DNA of 20,234 bases from positions 1 through 20,234 of IMG/VR virus record IMGVR_UViG_3300001798_000107; one strand, given 5' to 3'. Positions 4,792 through 12,478 of the stretch are shown one piece after another. The notes under the pieces were generated by a model. It did not search any database, was not told the DNA's origin, and worked only from the letters and a program-made list of their open reading frames with translations. Numbering within the stretch: the stretch's first letter is position 1; every line of letters starts with the position of its first letter. Made by a program: the position numbers and the translations under genes. This DNA comes from a virus.

Positions 4792-5204
4792 TAGAGCATC
4801 TCCAACAATTTATGGTCGACGTAATCCTTCGGATCCAGATAGACGATTGGTTTGTTCGTCTCTTTCGCGCGAGTGATCTCCTTATCGACTCCCCAGCTTT
4901 TATCCCACCCCGGTATCGTCAGGACGGCAAGAAGGTCGCAGCGATCCAGTATCGGCAAGTCGAAGCCGAGCCATTCGGCGCCGCCCCAATGGTTCAGATC
5001 GAGAAGGTGTCCCTGCACTATAGGGGCGAACACCTTGTCTCCTTCGTTCATCATCTTCGTCAGGCATTGCTTGTGCGCCAGGTATCGGTTCTCCCTCATC
5101 GATGGCAGGTCGTGTGAGTACGGGCCGGCCAGGTAAATGAACTGAGTTGGTTTTACGGTAGCCTTCGTCGTCTCGTCTATTCCTTTTATCGTATTAAGCA
5201 TCAT
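4791..5204 (-). CDS. DUF1937 / nucleoside 2-deoxyribosyltransferase-like protein
   Basis: A 137-residue protein with the layout of the deoxyribosyltransferase-like Rossmann fold: IYLAGPYSH at about 23-31 (substrate-binding loop), a helix with [16 protein letters not shown], then VFAPIVQGH, and [14 protein letters not shown] followed by [17 protein letters not shown], where the Asp and Glu are candidate active-site residues. This pattern matches the DUF1937 family found in phages. A role in nucleotide salvage or metabolism fits its coupling to thyA (one-base overlap), but the reaction is unproven. Two adjacent ATG codons (5204 and 5201) follow GAGGAG; the second has the better spacing. The gene overlaps the end of the upstream 5194-5631 frame. 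Confidence 0.8.
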   Translation of the reverse strand: MMLNTIKGIDETTKATVKPTQFIYLAGPYSHDLPSMRENRYLAHKQCLTKMMNEGDKVFAPIVQGHLLDLNHWGGAEWLGFDLPILDRCDLLAVLTIPGWDKSWGVDKEITRAKETNKPIVYLDPKDYVDHKLLEML

Positions 5205-5631
5205 GGTTCTCCTCTATGGTTTCCTCGGTTTCTTTCTCTCTGAAGTCAAACGGGCCCCGTCCCCCGCCTATTTCCATCCCCACATACGTTTCGAAGCGGG
5301 TTCCTACGAGGCAATACAGGATGTTGCCTCTGTCCTCAAACCATTGGGTGTCCTTCGCTATTCTGAACTGTTCAGGTGTAACGACGAACTCTCTGTGGGT
5401 ATTTTTGGTGGTTAATGTGCAAAAACCAGGAACTTTTGGTATTTTAGGAGGTTTTTTCTGAGAAATTGCGCTTAAATCGAGGCAAATCTTGTGACTTTTC
5501 TGTTTTTCCATCTGTTTTTCCCACAATTTCAGCAATTTTTTAACAGAAATTTTTCTAATAATTCCTTTTGGAAAGGGCTTGTTACCCATTCTGTCCAAGA
5601 GCTGGCCAGCGTTTATGACACGGAGTTTCAT
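5194..5631 (-). CDS. Hypothetical protein of the replication operon, 145 aa
   Basis: The start ATG overlaps the replicase stop by four bases (ATGA), and its end overlaps the next gene, so it is translated as part of the operon. The N-terminal half is very basic (RKISVKKLLKLWEKQMEKQK, then a KKPPKIPKVPG linker); the C-terminal half (FVVTPEQFRIAKDTQWFED...YVGMEIGGGRGPFDF) looks like a small folded domain, ending in an acidic tail ([14 protein letters not shown]). No known family is recognised. Placement directly behind the primase-helicase suggests a DNA-binding accessory factor, which is inference only. Confidence 0.7.
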   Translation of the reverse strand: MKLRVINAGQLLDRMGNKPFPKGIIRKISVKKLLKLWEKQMEKQKSHKICLDLSAISQKKPPKIPKVPGFCTLTTKNTHREFVVTPEQFRIAKDTQWFEDRGNILYCLVGTRFETYVGMEIGGGRGPFDFREKETEETIEENHDA

Positions 5632-8057
5632 TTCTTCAGCACTTTCATATTATGAAATACGAATTTGCCTTGGGCTCCGCGCTCGAAGGTGATGTTCAGT
5701 TCACCCTTCTCCCGTCCTTCATTGCAGTAGTCTTCCATCTCGGTTTTGAACCGTTGTTTTGAGACAGCACTGGATGAGGCTGCAACCGTTGCGTATGACC
5801 AGTACGCAAGGTGCGCCTCATCCAGACCTATGGTCGCGCCTTCTTCGACCACAACTCGTTCTACAAGAAATTGTCTGACGCTTGAGTTTGTCAGTTCAAG
5901 ATCTTTCAGCGCTTCAAAATGGCTTGGTGGTAATTTATATGTTGGTCGTCCACTCATCTCCGGGTAAATCTCGAGAGCCCAAGCCACGATCTCTTCAATC
6001 TCTTCTTCCGCGATACTTTTACCGATAGATTCCACCTTATCTTCATTGTAGATGTGGTTGTTGAATGTGAAGATCGCCCATCTGCGGTTAAAACCAAAAC
6101 TGGTGTCTCTCGATTTGGGAAAGTGGTTCGATGAAAACCAATGCGCTGCTACAGGGAAGAAGCTGAACGGGCTTCCAAAAATATGACGTGAGGTTTTTTT
6201 ATCCCCTGCCACAACACTTTTGAATGCGGCGCCATCGATATATGCTTTCTCAGGCAACTCTCCGCAGACGTTTAACAACTTGCCGGCCAGGCCTGCGAAC
6301 TCAAACTTCTCGCTCCATTCCGTTGGAGGAAGTGCAATCTGGGCTTCTTCAGGGATCATCGTCTCGATTATATTCAGGAGCTGTGATTTTCCTGTTCCGC
6401 CTTTTCCTTTTAGAAGGATCGCCTGTTGGTATGCGGGTCCCTTACCCATGATCGTCGCGGAGATCACTTCCTTCAGGGCATGAAGACGCTCGGCGTAATC
6501 TTTTTCATTACCCCAGAAGTCTTCCATCATCTTCAGGAACCTTGGGCACTTCCCAGCCTGACTAGGCATATACCTGAACGGGAGTGTGTAGGTCATTCCG
6601 AAGCTGGGTTGATGCTCTACCAGTCTCATATCGGTGGTCAGGAACCCGTTGGCGAAGTTCACCCCGAACACTCGGGTCTTGCTCAACTCCTGAGGTACCA
6701 GAGTTGATATGGTGCGCATGATTCCCTTATGATCGCTCTCCCTCCTTGCCGCATCCATGGCGCCGAAGTCCACGGCGATCATTCTCAGGATGTCCTTCTC
6801 AACAACCTTCTTCCAGTGAGACCCGCCCCAAGTCATAAAGAAACCTTCGGCGAAGGCGAGTGGGCCTATTTTATCTTCGAACTCTTTTATCGCTTCGTGG
6901 GCGATCTCGGTATGGTTGGCACCGGCGATACCGCCGCGCTGTAGTTCTCTGACTCGAGCCTCGAACACACCCATCGGTACTTTTTCTGGGGAATTTCCGC
7001 TGATATATTTCATCAGCCGTTTCTTTTCTATGATCGACAGTTTAGGGGAGACAGATATTTTTTTCAGCATCAGCTCTATAGCCGTGTATTTTCTCGAACT
7101 GCCACCCTCTGGTGCTTCGAACTCACCCTTCAAGTACGCGTAGATTTGATCATGTGTCCATTCTTGTTGATCTTCCGTGAAGATCAGTCCGTAACCCTTC
7201 AGCTCTTCTTCGGTCATGTCCTCATCCCAACCAGTAGGGAGGATGTGTCCTTTGCTGTGAATGTCCTTGATCAGAAACTGCAGCATGCTCTTGACACCTT
7301 TATCGGGGTCAGTCGCGTCACCCGCCACTTGCTGCACCTGGTTGGTGACCCATGAATACATGTTGTTGATGCCGGTCTTGACCGAGATTTCACCGCGCTG
7401 TATGGCGTAGGCTTGCATGCCGGCGAATTGGGTCATGGCTGTGTCGCGCGACCCGGCGGAGACATAGTTCATAACGCGGAAGCTCTTCTTGTTCTCCAGC
7501 GGTGTGATAAGGGAGATCGCTGCGCGAAGCTGATCCTCGAAATCATCTGGAAGGGGTAGAAGCTGATCAAGCACATCATACAAGTTGCAGTTAGACGTAT
7601 ACGGTTTCTCTGTGTCGGGGTGGATGGATGGGGGAAGAACAAACTGGTTCCCCATTTGCAGACACTCGACGAGCATCGCTCCATTCTTGTCTATGATCTT
7701 AAAGGTCTTACCGTTGTTGCACTTTGGGTTGAACTTGTAGGCTTGTACAAACCCTTTACGACCCACCCGGCGCCACGGGGATTTAGGAAGGAGTTTCTCG
7801 ATCGCCGCGGCGATCTTGGGATCTTCAGTATCTAAGTCCACACCTACGATTTGGGATTGTGGTCCACAAACCAGGCCGATGTTGTTGTTTGCAAACCTGG
7901 CCAACCAGTTTTCCAAGGTGGCTGAATCTATGGGCTTGTCTTTCCATTTCGTCCAGTCATTGAAGAAGGGCGCCTTACGTTTTTTCCCATGCGCTCCAAG
8001 TGGCACAACCGAGATGCCGTGGGCGTTATATTTAGGGGCTTCCTGTCCGAAAATCAT
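5628..8057 (-). CDS. Primase-polymerase / SF3 helicase (D5-like replicase)
   Basis: A two-part replication enzyme of 809 residues that should prime and unwind phage DNA. The N-terminal 180 residues match bifunctional primase-polymerase domains: SVVPLGAHGKKRKAP, NIGLVCGP, the metal-binding DLD (D74, D76) and PPSIHPDT with H146. The C-terminal part is an SF3 helicase: Walker A GKGGTGKS at 551-558, a Walker B region LLNVCGELPE near 594-603, sensor HWFSSNHFP near 639-647, and arginines R658/R659 as candidate finger. The middle (about 200-500) is the linker and D5-N-like region. I use the ATG at 8057 because GAGGAG lies eight bases upstream; an in-frame TTG at 8063 is too close to it. Two bases separate it from the preceding 56-aa gene. 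No separate DNA polymerase is in the window. Confidence 0.92.
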   Translation of the reverse strand: MIFGQEAPKYNAHGISVVPLGAHGKKRKAPFFNDWTKWKDKPIDSATLENWLARFANNNIGLVCGPQSQIVGVDLDTEDPKIAAAIEKLLPKSPWRRVGRKGFVQAYKFNPKCNNGKTFKIIDKNGAMLVECLQMGNQFVLPPSIHPDTEKPYTSNCNLYDVLDQLLPLPDDFEDQLRAAISLITPLENKKSFRVMNYVSAGSRDTAMTQFAGMQAYAIQRGEISVKTGINNMYSWVTNQVQQVAGDATDPDKGVKSMLQFLIKDIHSKGHILPTGWDEDMTEEELKGYGLIFTEDQQEWTHDQIYAYLKGEFEAPEGGSSRKYTAIELMLKKISVSPKLSIIEKKRLMKYISGNSPEKVPMGVFEARVRELQRGGIAGANHTEIAHEAIKEFEDKIGPLAFAEGFFMTWGGSHWKKVVEKDILRMIAVDFGAMDAARRESDHKGIMRTISTLVPQELSKTRVFGVNFANGFLTTDMRLVEHQPSFGMTYTLPFRYMPSQAGKCPRFLKMMEDFWGNEKDYAERLHALKEVISATIMGKGPAYQQAILLKGKGGTGKSQLLNIIETMIPEEAQIALPPTEWSEKFEFAGLAGKLLNVCGELPEKAYIDGAAFKSVVAGDKKTSRHIFGSPFSFFPVAAHWFSSNHFPKSRDTSFGFNRRWAIFTFNNHIYNEDKVESIGKSIAEEEIEEIVAWALEIYPEMSGRPTYKLPPSHFEALKDLELTNSSVRQFLVERVVVEEGATIGLDEAHLAYWSYATVAASSSAVSKQRFKTEMEDYCNEGREKGELNITFERGAQGKFVFHNMKVLKK

Positions 8058-8059
8058 GT

Positions 8060-8230
8060 TCAATACTCCTCGTAAATCTTATATCCAATCGCCAGGCTGA
8101 GCCCGATGAAGATGGATATAGAGAGAGGAAAATATTCTGTGGGGAGAGGAAAGAAGTTGTAGATCACTTTACCTGCGCTGATCAGCAATAAGCTGGCAGC
8201 TGTAAAGAGGAAGGCGCGTATGAATAGCAT
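8060..8230 (-). CDS. Small two-helix membrane protein, 56 aa
   Basis: A complete frame from the ATG at 8230 (GGGAG eight bases upstream, overlapping the preceding stop codon) to a TGA two bases before the replicase ATG. The product has a hydrophobic helix at about 5-24 (RAFLFTAASLLLISAG), a short polar turn with FFPLPTEYFP, and a second at about 36-51 (LSISIFIGLSLAIGY), ending IYEEY: a helical hairpin in the inner membrane. Size and shape resemble holins or small phage membrane anchors, but it sits in the replication operon, not with lysis genes. Function unknown; membrane tethering of replication or superinfection exclusion are alternatives. Confidence 0.7.
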   Translation of the reverse strand: MLFIRAFLFTAASLLLISAGKVIYNFFPLPTEYFPLSISIFIGLSLAIGYKIYEEY

Positions 8231-8242
8231 AGGTGAGGCTCC

Positions 8243-8740
8243 CTATTGGATTGAGTCTTGTTTCTCTGCTGGTACAAAGTCGAGGGTCAGTTTAGAAATC
8301 CGGGCTGTGAATTCGTTTCTCTGGTCAGGATTGAGAATGTCACCCATAGCATCGAGGACAGTCTCAATGAAAGTATTCACGTTCTGGATGTAGATCAGTC
8401 TTTCTTTTAGTTCAACAATCTTCTCAAGCAACCCAACTGAGAGCCTGAAATAAGTATTGCGGTCGGCAGCATTGTCGGAAGTTTTCGCAGTCTCTCCATA
8501 AGTTTTCAGTCCTTCATATAGATCGGAGATTTCTTGTTGGAGGTCTTTTTCTCCCATGGGTTTTGAAACGTGGGCATGCGAATCAAAATCATTCACTGGG
8601 CTGGTGCAGGTGAAAAGATCTTTGACCCTCTGGTCATACGGACATTCCGGGTCAGAGAAATACTCTGGGTTATTTTCATATAGATCCATTACCTGCTTTA
8701 AAAGCTGGGTCGGCAGGGGTGGGTAGAAATTTGAAGACAT
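8243..8740 (-). CDS. Hypothetical phage protein, possible small terminase-like packaging protein
   Basis: A 165-residue protein whose ATG at 8740 has ACGGAGA seven bases upstream. It is acidic and mostly helical. The stretch from about 90 to 155 (ADRNTYFRLSVGLLEKIVELKER, then TFIETVLDAMGDILNPDQRNEF) resembles helical regions of proteins found beside phage terminase large subunits. It is encoded divergently, about 100 bases from the large terminase, so a DNA-recognition role in packaging is plausible. No clear helix-turn-helix is visible and it heads the leftward replication operon, so an early function is equally possible. Confidence 0.65.
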   Translation of the reverse strand: MSSNFYPPLPTQLLKQVMDLYENNPEYFSDPECPYDQRVKDLFTCTSPVNDFDSHAHVSKPMGEKDLQQEISDLYEGLKTYGETAKTSDNAADRNTYFRLSVGLLEKIVELKERLIYIQNVNTFIETVLDAMGDILNPDQRNEFTARISKLTLDFVPAEKQDSIQ

Positions 8741-8846
8741 TTTATTCTCCGTGTGTTCCTATAAAAACAGTGATACCATGAATTAGTGGCAAATCACAAG
8801 AACTAAAAATTAAAAATTCGTTAATTTCTGCAAAAAGATCGAAGTA
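8741..8846. promoter_or_regulatory. Divergent intergenic region between early-type and late operons
   Basis: These 106 AT-rich bases separate the leftward replication operon from the rightward late operon and must carry or receive promoters for both. I found no good sigma70 pair for the terminase. AATTAGTGGCAAAT (8781-8794) is nearly repeated as AATAAGTGGCAAAT (12428-12441) upstream of the protease gene, and may be a late-promoter element. Confidence 0.4.
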
Positions 8847-10586
8847 ATGTCCATAAATCGTTTCGCCGTAGAGTTATTGAAAAAATCCGACGAGAGGTTT
8901 TCCGTAGACTCGCTCACTATGTCAATGTCTGAGTGGGTCAGCAAAAATACGACAATTTTGGGAAAGCCTTTTTCGTTTAAGGGATACGACTTCCAGAGAA
9001 AAATCCTGGACGACATGCACCCCAACCTGGATTGCATTAAAATATCTCAGGTCGGTCTTACTGAAGTGATGATCAGAAAAATCCTCGCGTTTCTCAGGCG
9101 CCACGATGGTTTGTCTGCGATTTACAGCTTACCCACCCAGGAGATGTTCGAACGGATTTCAAGTGGGCGTATCAAGCCCATTATCAATACCGATAAAGTA
9201 TTTGCCGCGCAGGACGGAAACTCCCGATCGATGGGGATGATGCAGTTCGGAAGATCATTTCTCTACGTGGTCGCAGCGATAGAAACCGCCGCGACTTCCA
9301 TCAGCGCTGATGCCGTCTTTAATGATGAGGTAGATCTTTCAAATCAACAAACCCTTGGTCTGTTCGGTTCTCGTCTACAGAACTCCACCTGGAAGATAAG
9401 TCAAAGATTTTCAACCCCCTCATTCCCGGCATTCGGCATAGACCTCAACTGGCAAGCCAGCGATCAACACAACTATATGCGCCGCTGTACCTGTTGCGGG
9501 AACTGGAATATTCCTGAGTTCAATAGAGAGTATATCAACATTCCTGGACTCCCGGATAATATCGAGAATCTTGCTGATCTTCGTGTAGAGCATCAAGATG
9601 TTATTGATTTGTCTGCTTCGTTTGTGATGTGCGCCAAATGTCGTACAAGGCTGGATCTGTCAGACATAGGTGAATGGGTTTCAAAATATCCAAGCAGGAC
9701 AGAATCGAGAGGCTATCGTGTTACTCCGTTCTGTACCAACAAACTCCCGGTCAATTATATTGTCAGAGAACTTTGGAAGTATCAGAAGCTTGAGTTCACC
9801 CGCGGGTGGTGGAATACAGTTCTAGGCCTTCCCTATTCAGATGGAACTATCCAAATTCCTAAAGAAGATATCATAGCCTGTATGACCGATAACCCGGCAC
9901 CGCTGGAGTCGTCAAAGGCTGAAGGAATCTGGGTCGGTATAGACGTTGGTCAGGTGTGCCATATCATTATCGGGCGCGGGAGCGCTGAGTCCCCAGAGAT
10001 CATCAACATGTACACGGTTCATATAGACCAACTTGTTGAACACGTGAGAGATCTTTGTGCCACATCAAATGTTTATGGAGGTTGTATTGATAGGCATCCT
10101 TATGAACCTACTGCTCAAGATGTTTTTAATGTATCAGGCGGTAAAATCGTTGCCGTGGAGTATCGAGGACAAAAAGACATCAATATGGTTTACGATGTGG
10201 AGAAAAATCTTTCCCACGTCCAAGTAAATCACACCTCGTTTCTTGATAGAGTTTCCACAATCATTAAGAAGAGAAAATTACGCATCAGCGGGTACTCACA
10301 ATATAAGACCGTGTTCATAGAGCATCTCCGCGACATGGTAAGGGATGAAGTGCCGGGTGAACCTGCACAATGGAGAAAGCTGACGAAGAATGATCACTTC
10401 TTCCACGCAACTGGGTTCATGCTGGCTGCTCCGCATATACTTGAAATGTTTAGGTTAACTTCAAAACTGGAGACGAGAACTATGGTTCTTGGTAAGGTTG
10501 TTGATATAAAAGACGGGGGCGCCGGCTTGATCGGGGTCTCGAAATCTGATAACAAGGCTATTGCGAATAAACACTCCTGGCTATAA
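8847..10586 (+). CDS. terL: Terminase large subunit (GpA-like packaging ATPase/nuclease)
   Basis: Powers DNA translocation into the prohead and cuts the concatemer. The 579-residue protein has an N-terminal ATPase with a degenerate Walker A region (KISQVGLTE at 65-73, like the KSxQVGxTE motif of GpA terminases) and Walker B AVFNDEVD at 156-163. A four-cysteine zinc-ribbon-like insert follows (C214/C217 and C262/C265). The C-terminal RNase H-type nuclease shows acidic residues in GIDVGQ (D366), GGCIDRHP (D415) and KNDHFFHATG (D516). Its Shine-Dalgarno is weak (GAAG). It opens the rightward late operon, 20 bases before the portal gene. Confidence 0.93.
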   Translation: MSINRFAVELLKKSDERFSVDSLTMSMSEWVSKNTTILGKPFSFKGYDFQRKILDDMHPNLDCIKISQVGLTEVMIRKILAFLRRHDGLSAIYSLPTQEMFERISSGRIKPIINTDKVFAAQDGNSRSMGMMQFGRSFLYVVAAIETAATSISADAVFNDEVDLSNQQTLGLFGSRLQNSTWKISQRFSTPSFPAFGIDLNWQASDQHNYMRRCTCCGNWNIPEFNREYINIPGLPDNIENLADLRVEHQDVIDLSASFVMCAKCRTRLDLSDIGEWVSKYPSRTESRGYRVTPFCTNKLPVNYIVRELWKYQKLEFTRGWWNTVLGLPYSDGTIQIPKEDIIACMTDNPAPLESSKAEGIWVGIDVGQVCHIIIGRGSAESPEIINMYTVHIDQLVEHVRDLCATSNVYGGCIDRHPYEPTAQDVFNVSGGKIVAVEYRGQKDINMVYDVEKNLSHVQVNHTSFLDRVSTIIKKRKLRISGYSQYKTVFIEHLRDMVRDEVPGEPAQWRKLTKNDHFFHATGFMLAAPHILEMFRLTSKLETRTMVLGKVVDIKDGGAGLIGVSKSDNKAIANKHSWL

Positions 10587-10606
10587 AGTAGTGTGAGGGG
10601 ATTATA

Positions 10607-12073
10607 ATGGCTCTGAGCCTGTCACAAATCATACTTCCGAAGAGAAAAGCTAACCCAAAGGGGGCTTCTTCTACTTCCACCTTTAATGCCAGCTCCTCTG
10701 ATCAGGTGCTTGCGGCTCCAGATTTTCGTCAGCATCTTAGGGATATATTCACCGACCGGACATCTCAGGATGCGCGTCAGCTTATCACCGACCTTCTGAA
10801 ATTCGACTCAGATACCTCGGCCACCCTGCATGCGTTCTTAACAATCTCTGATACGCCGTTGCGGGTATATGCTTATGATGAAAACGGTCAGCTTGACCCA
10901 GCAGGACAGGAGCAACTCGATGCGCTACGCCGGTCGCTATTCCAAAGGTCGGACTACTCAACTGGTTTTGAGTTCACCAACTCTCAAGGAAAAGTTTCTG
11001 AGGATCTTCGTTATTGTATTCTCTGGCGCGGTGCTTGCGCTGCCGAGCTCCTGTTCGATAAACTTCTAATCCCTAACGATTTCAGAATTGTCGACCCGGG
11101 GGAGCTTTACTGGTACGAAAAACAACCTGGCTTGTATAAGCCAGAACAGAGACCAAAGGCTTCCAGCGATAAACTCCAACTGGATATTCCAACACTGTTT
11201 GTCAAATACCACAGGCAGAATCCTACAGAGCTTTATCCTCAATCCCCGTTTGTTTCGTCAATCAATACGATCGCCGCGCGTCAGCAGGTCATCAATGATC
11301 TTTATCGGATCATGCAAAAGACCGGATATCCGCGCATCGAGCTGACCGTGCTTGAGGATGTGCTTCGTAAGAATGCTCCTGCGGAGATTGCTGGCAGTGA
11401 AGCAAAGATGACAACCTGGTTGAGAGACCGGTTGAATAGCGTGGCTGCAGACGTTGCTACGATGCGCCCTGATGCAGTTTATGTTCATACTGATGCGGTG
11501 GAGTCCAAGATCCTGAATGAGAAGGGCCCCGGCACCGCTATGGATGTTACATCCATCATCGATGTGTTAAATGCTCAGAACCAGGCGGCGCTGAAGACCA
11601 TGTCTTCTATCATCGGTCGCGGTGAGAGTGGTGTAAACACATCTACTGTCGAGGCCAGGATTTTTTCTCTGAGCGCTCAAGCTCTCAATACACCGGTGGC
11701 GGATCTTTTCTCTGATGCGTTTACTCTGGCGATGCGCCTCACTGGATATTCAGGGTACGTGGTTTGTAGGTTCGATGATGTAGAACTTCGTCCAAAGACC
11801 GAGCTTGAAGCTATGCTGACAATGCGCCAATCCAGGATGATGCAAAACCTCAGTCTTGGGCTTATTACCGATGCTGAATATCATATCGAGATTTTCAACC
11901 GGCCACCACCAACAGGTTCTCCAACACTTTCTGGTACGGGCTTCATGCCTATGGCTGGCGCCGCCGGTGTCGACGCTGGAAGTGCAAGTCCTAACTCAGA
12001 CCCTCTGGGTCGCAGTATAACCCCATCAGATAACAAGTCCGCCAAATCAAACACAGTCAAGAGAGGTAAATAA
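10607..12073 (+). CDS. Portal protein
   Basis: Forms the dodecameric ring through which DNA enters and leaves the head and to which the terminase and tail attach. At 488 residues it has usual portal size. Features include an N-terminal disordered segment (to about residue 30), the clip and stem region around SSINTIAARQQVINDLYRIMQKTGYPRIEL, the conserved DVTSIIDVLNAQNQAALKTM stretch, and a flexible Gly/Ser/Pro-rich C-terminus that should lie inside the head. AGGGG eight bases before the ATG supports the start. Placement between terminase and protease agrees with the call. Confidence 0.9.
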   Translation: MALSLSQIILPKRKANPKGASSTSTFNASSSDQVLAAPDFRQHLRDIFTDRTSQDARQLITDLLKFDSDTSATLHAFLTISDTPLRVYAYDENGQLDPAGQEQLDALRRSLFQRSDYSTGFEFTNSQGKVSEDLRYCILWRGACAAELLFDKLLIPNDFRIVDPGELYWYEKQPGLYKPEQRPKASSDKLQLDIPTLFVKYHRQNPTELYPQSPFVSSINTIAARQQVINDLYRIMQKTGYPRIELTVLEDVLRKNAPAEIAGSEAKMTTWLRDRLNSVAADVATMRPDAVYVHTDAVESKILNEKGPGTAMDVTSIIDVLNAQNQAALKTMSSIIGRGESGVNTSTVEARIFSLSAQALNTPVADLFSDAFTLAMRLTGYSGYVVCRFDDVELRPKTELEAMLTMRQSRMMQNLSLGLITDAEYHIEIFNRPPPTGSPTLSGTGFMPMAGAAGVDAGSASPNSDPLGRSITPSDNKSAKSNTVKRGK

Positions 12074-12075
12074 AC

Positions 12076-12384
12076 ATGGATTCTCCAAATTCAGCCAAGG
12101 CAGAAAAAGGCCGGTATTGTGATCGTGATAGTTTCAATGCTCCCGCGAGACACTGCTTCGCGGTAACTCCCGACGATAATGACGAGCTTCCTCATTGTAC
12201 CCGCGGCATCATGGTATCAGTCGCGGGAAACGTCAGACTGGTTTTCGAGGCGGATGCCGACGATAACTCTCCAACGGATACGGATGTGACTTTGCCTCTG
12301 CTGGCGAAGACTTACTACCCATTTGCCGTTAAACAGATCTACGCAACCGACACCACAGCCACAGGGATTTTTGCTTTCTATTAA
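12076..12384 (+). CDS. Spike-base-like capsid protein (RCAP_rcc01079-like)
   Basis: A 102-residue protein two bases downstream of the portal stop. From residue 26 it follows the pattern of the small beta-sandwich spike-base proteins of the Rhodobacter gene transfer agent head (rcc01079): HCFAVTPDDNDELPHCTRGI, SVAGNVRLVF, LPLLAKTYYPFAVKQI and the end YATDTTATGIFAFY, matching the family ending VxATGTTATGIxALY. Such proteins sit at capsid vertices and support fibres or spikes. I recognise the pattern from memory and could not search, so it is likely but not certain. The N-terminal 25 residues are polar and probably flexible. Confidence 0.7.
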   Translation: MDSPNSAKAEKGRYCDRDSFNAPARHCFAVTPDDNDELPHCTRGIMVSVAGNVRLVFEADADDNSPTDTDVTLPLLAKTYYPFAVKQIYATDTTATGIFAFY

Positions 12385-12478
12385 TAAATATTATGGTATA
12401 TTAGTTGTGTAGCAACGAGTATCTTGTAATAAGTGGCAAATAAGGTTATACCTAAAAGAGAAGTCGATAGGGGTTTAC
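12385..12478 (+). promoter_or_regulatory. AT-rich gap before the protease gene, possible late promoter
   Basis: This 94-base gap holds AATAAGTGGCAAAT (12428-12441), 13 of 14 bases shared with 8781-8794. A weak sigma70-like pair (TTGTGT, 16 bases, TAATAA) overlaps it. It may give extra transcription of protease, scaffold and capsid genes. Confidence 0.35.

Noticed and set aside
11954-11980. GGCGCCGCCGGTGTCGAC inside the portal gene, similar to the 16-bp tandem repeat
   Set aside because: It is a single imperfect match inside a Gly/Ala-rich coding stretch, so codon usage explains it.
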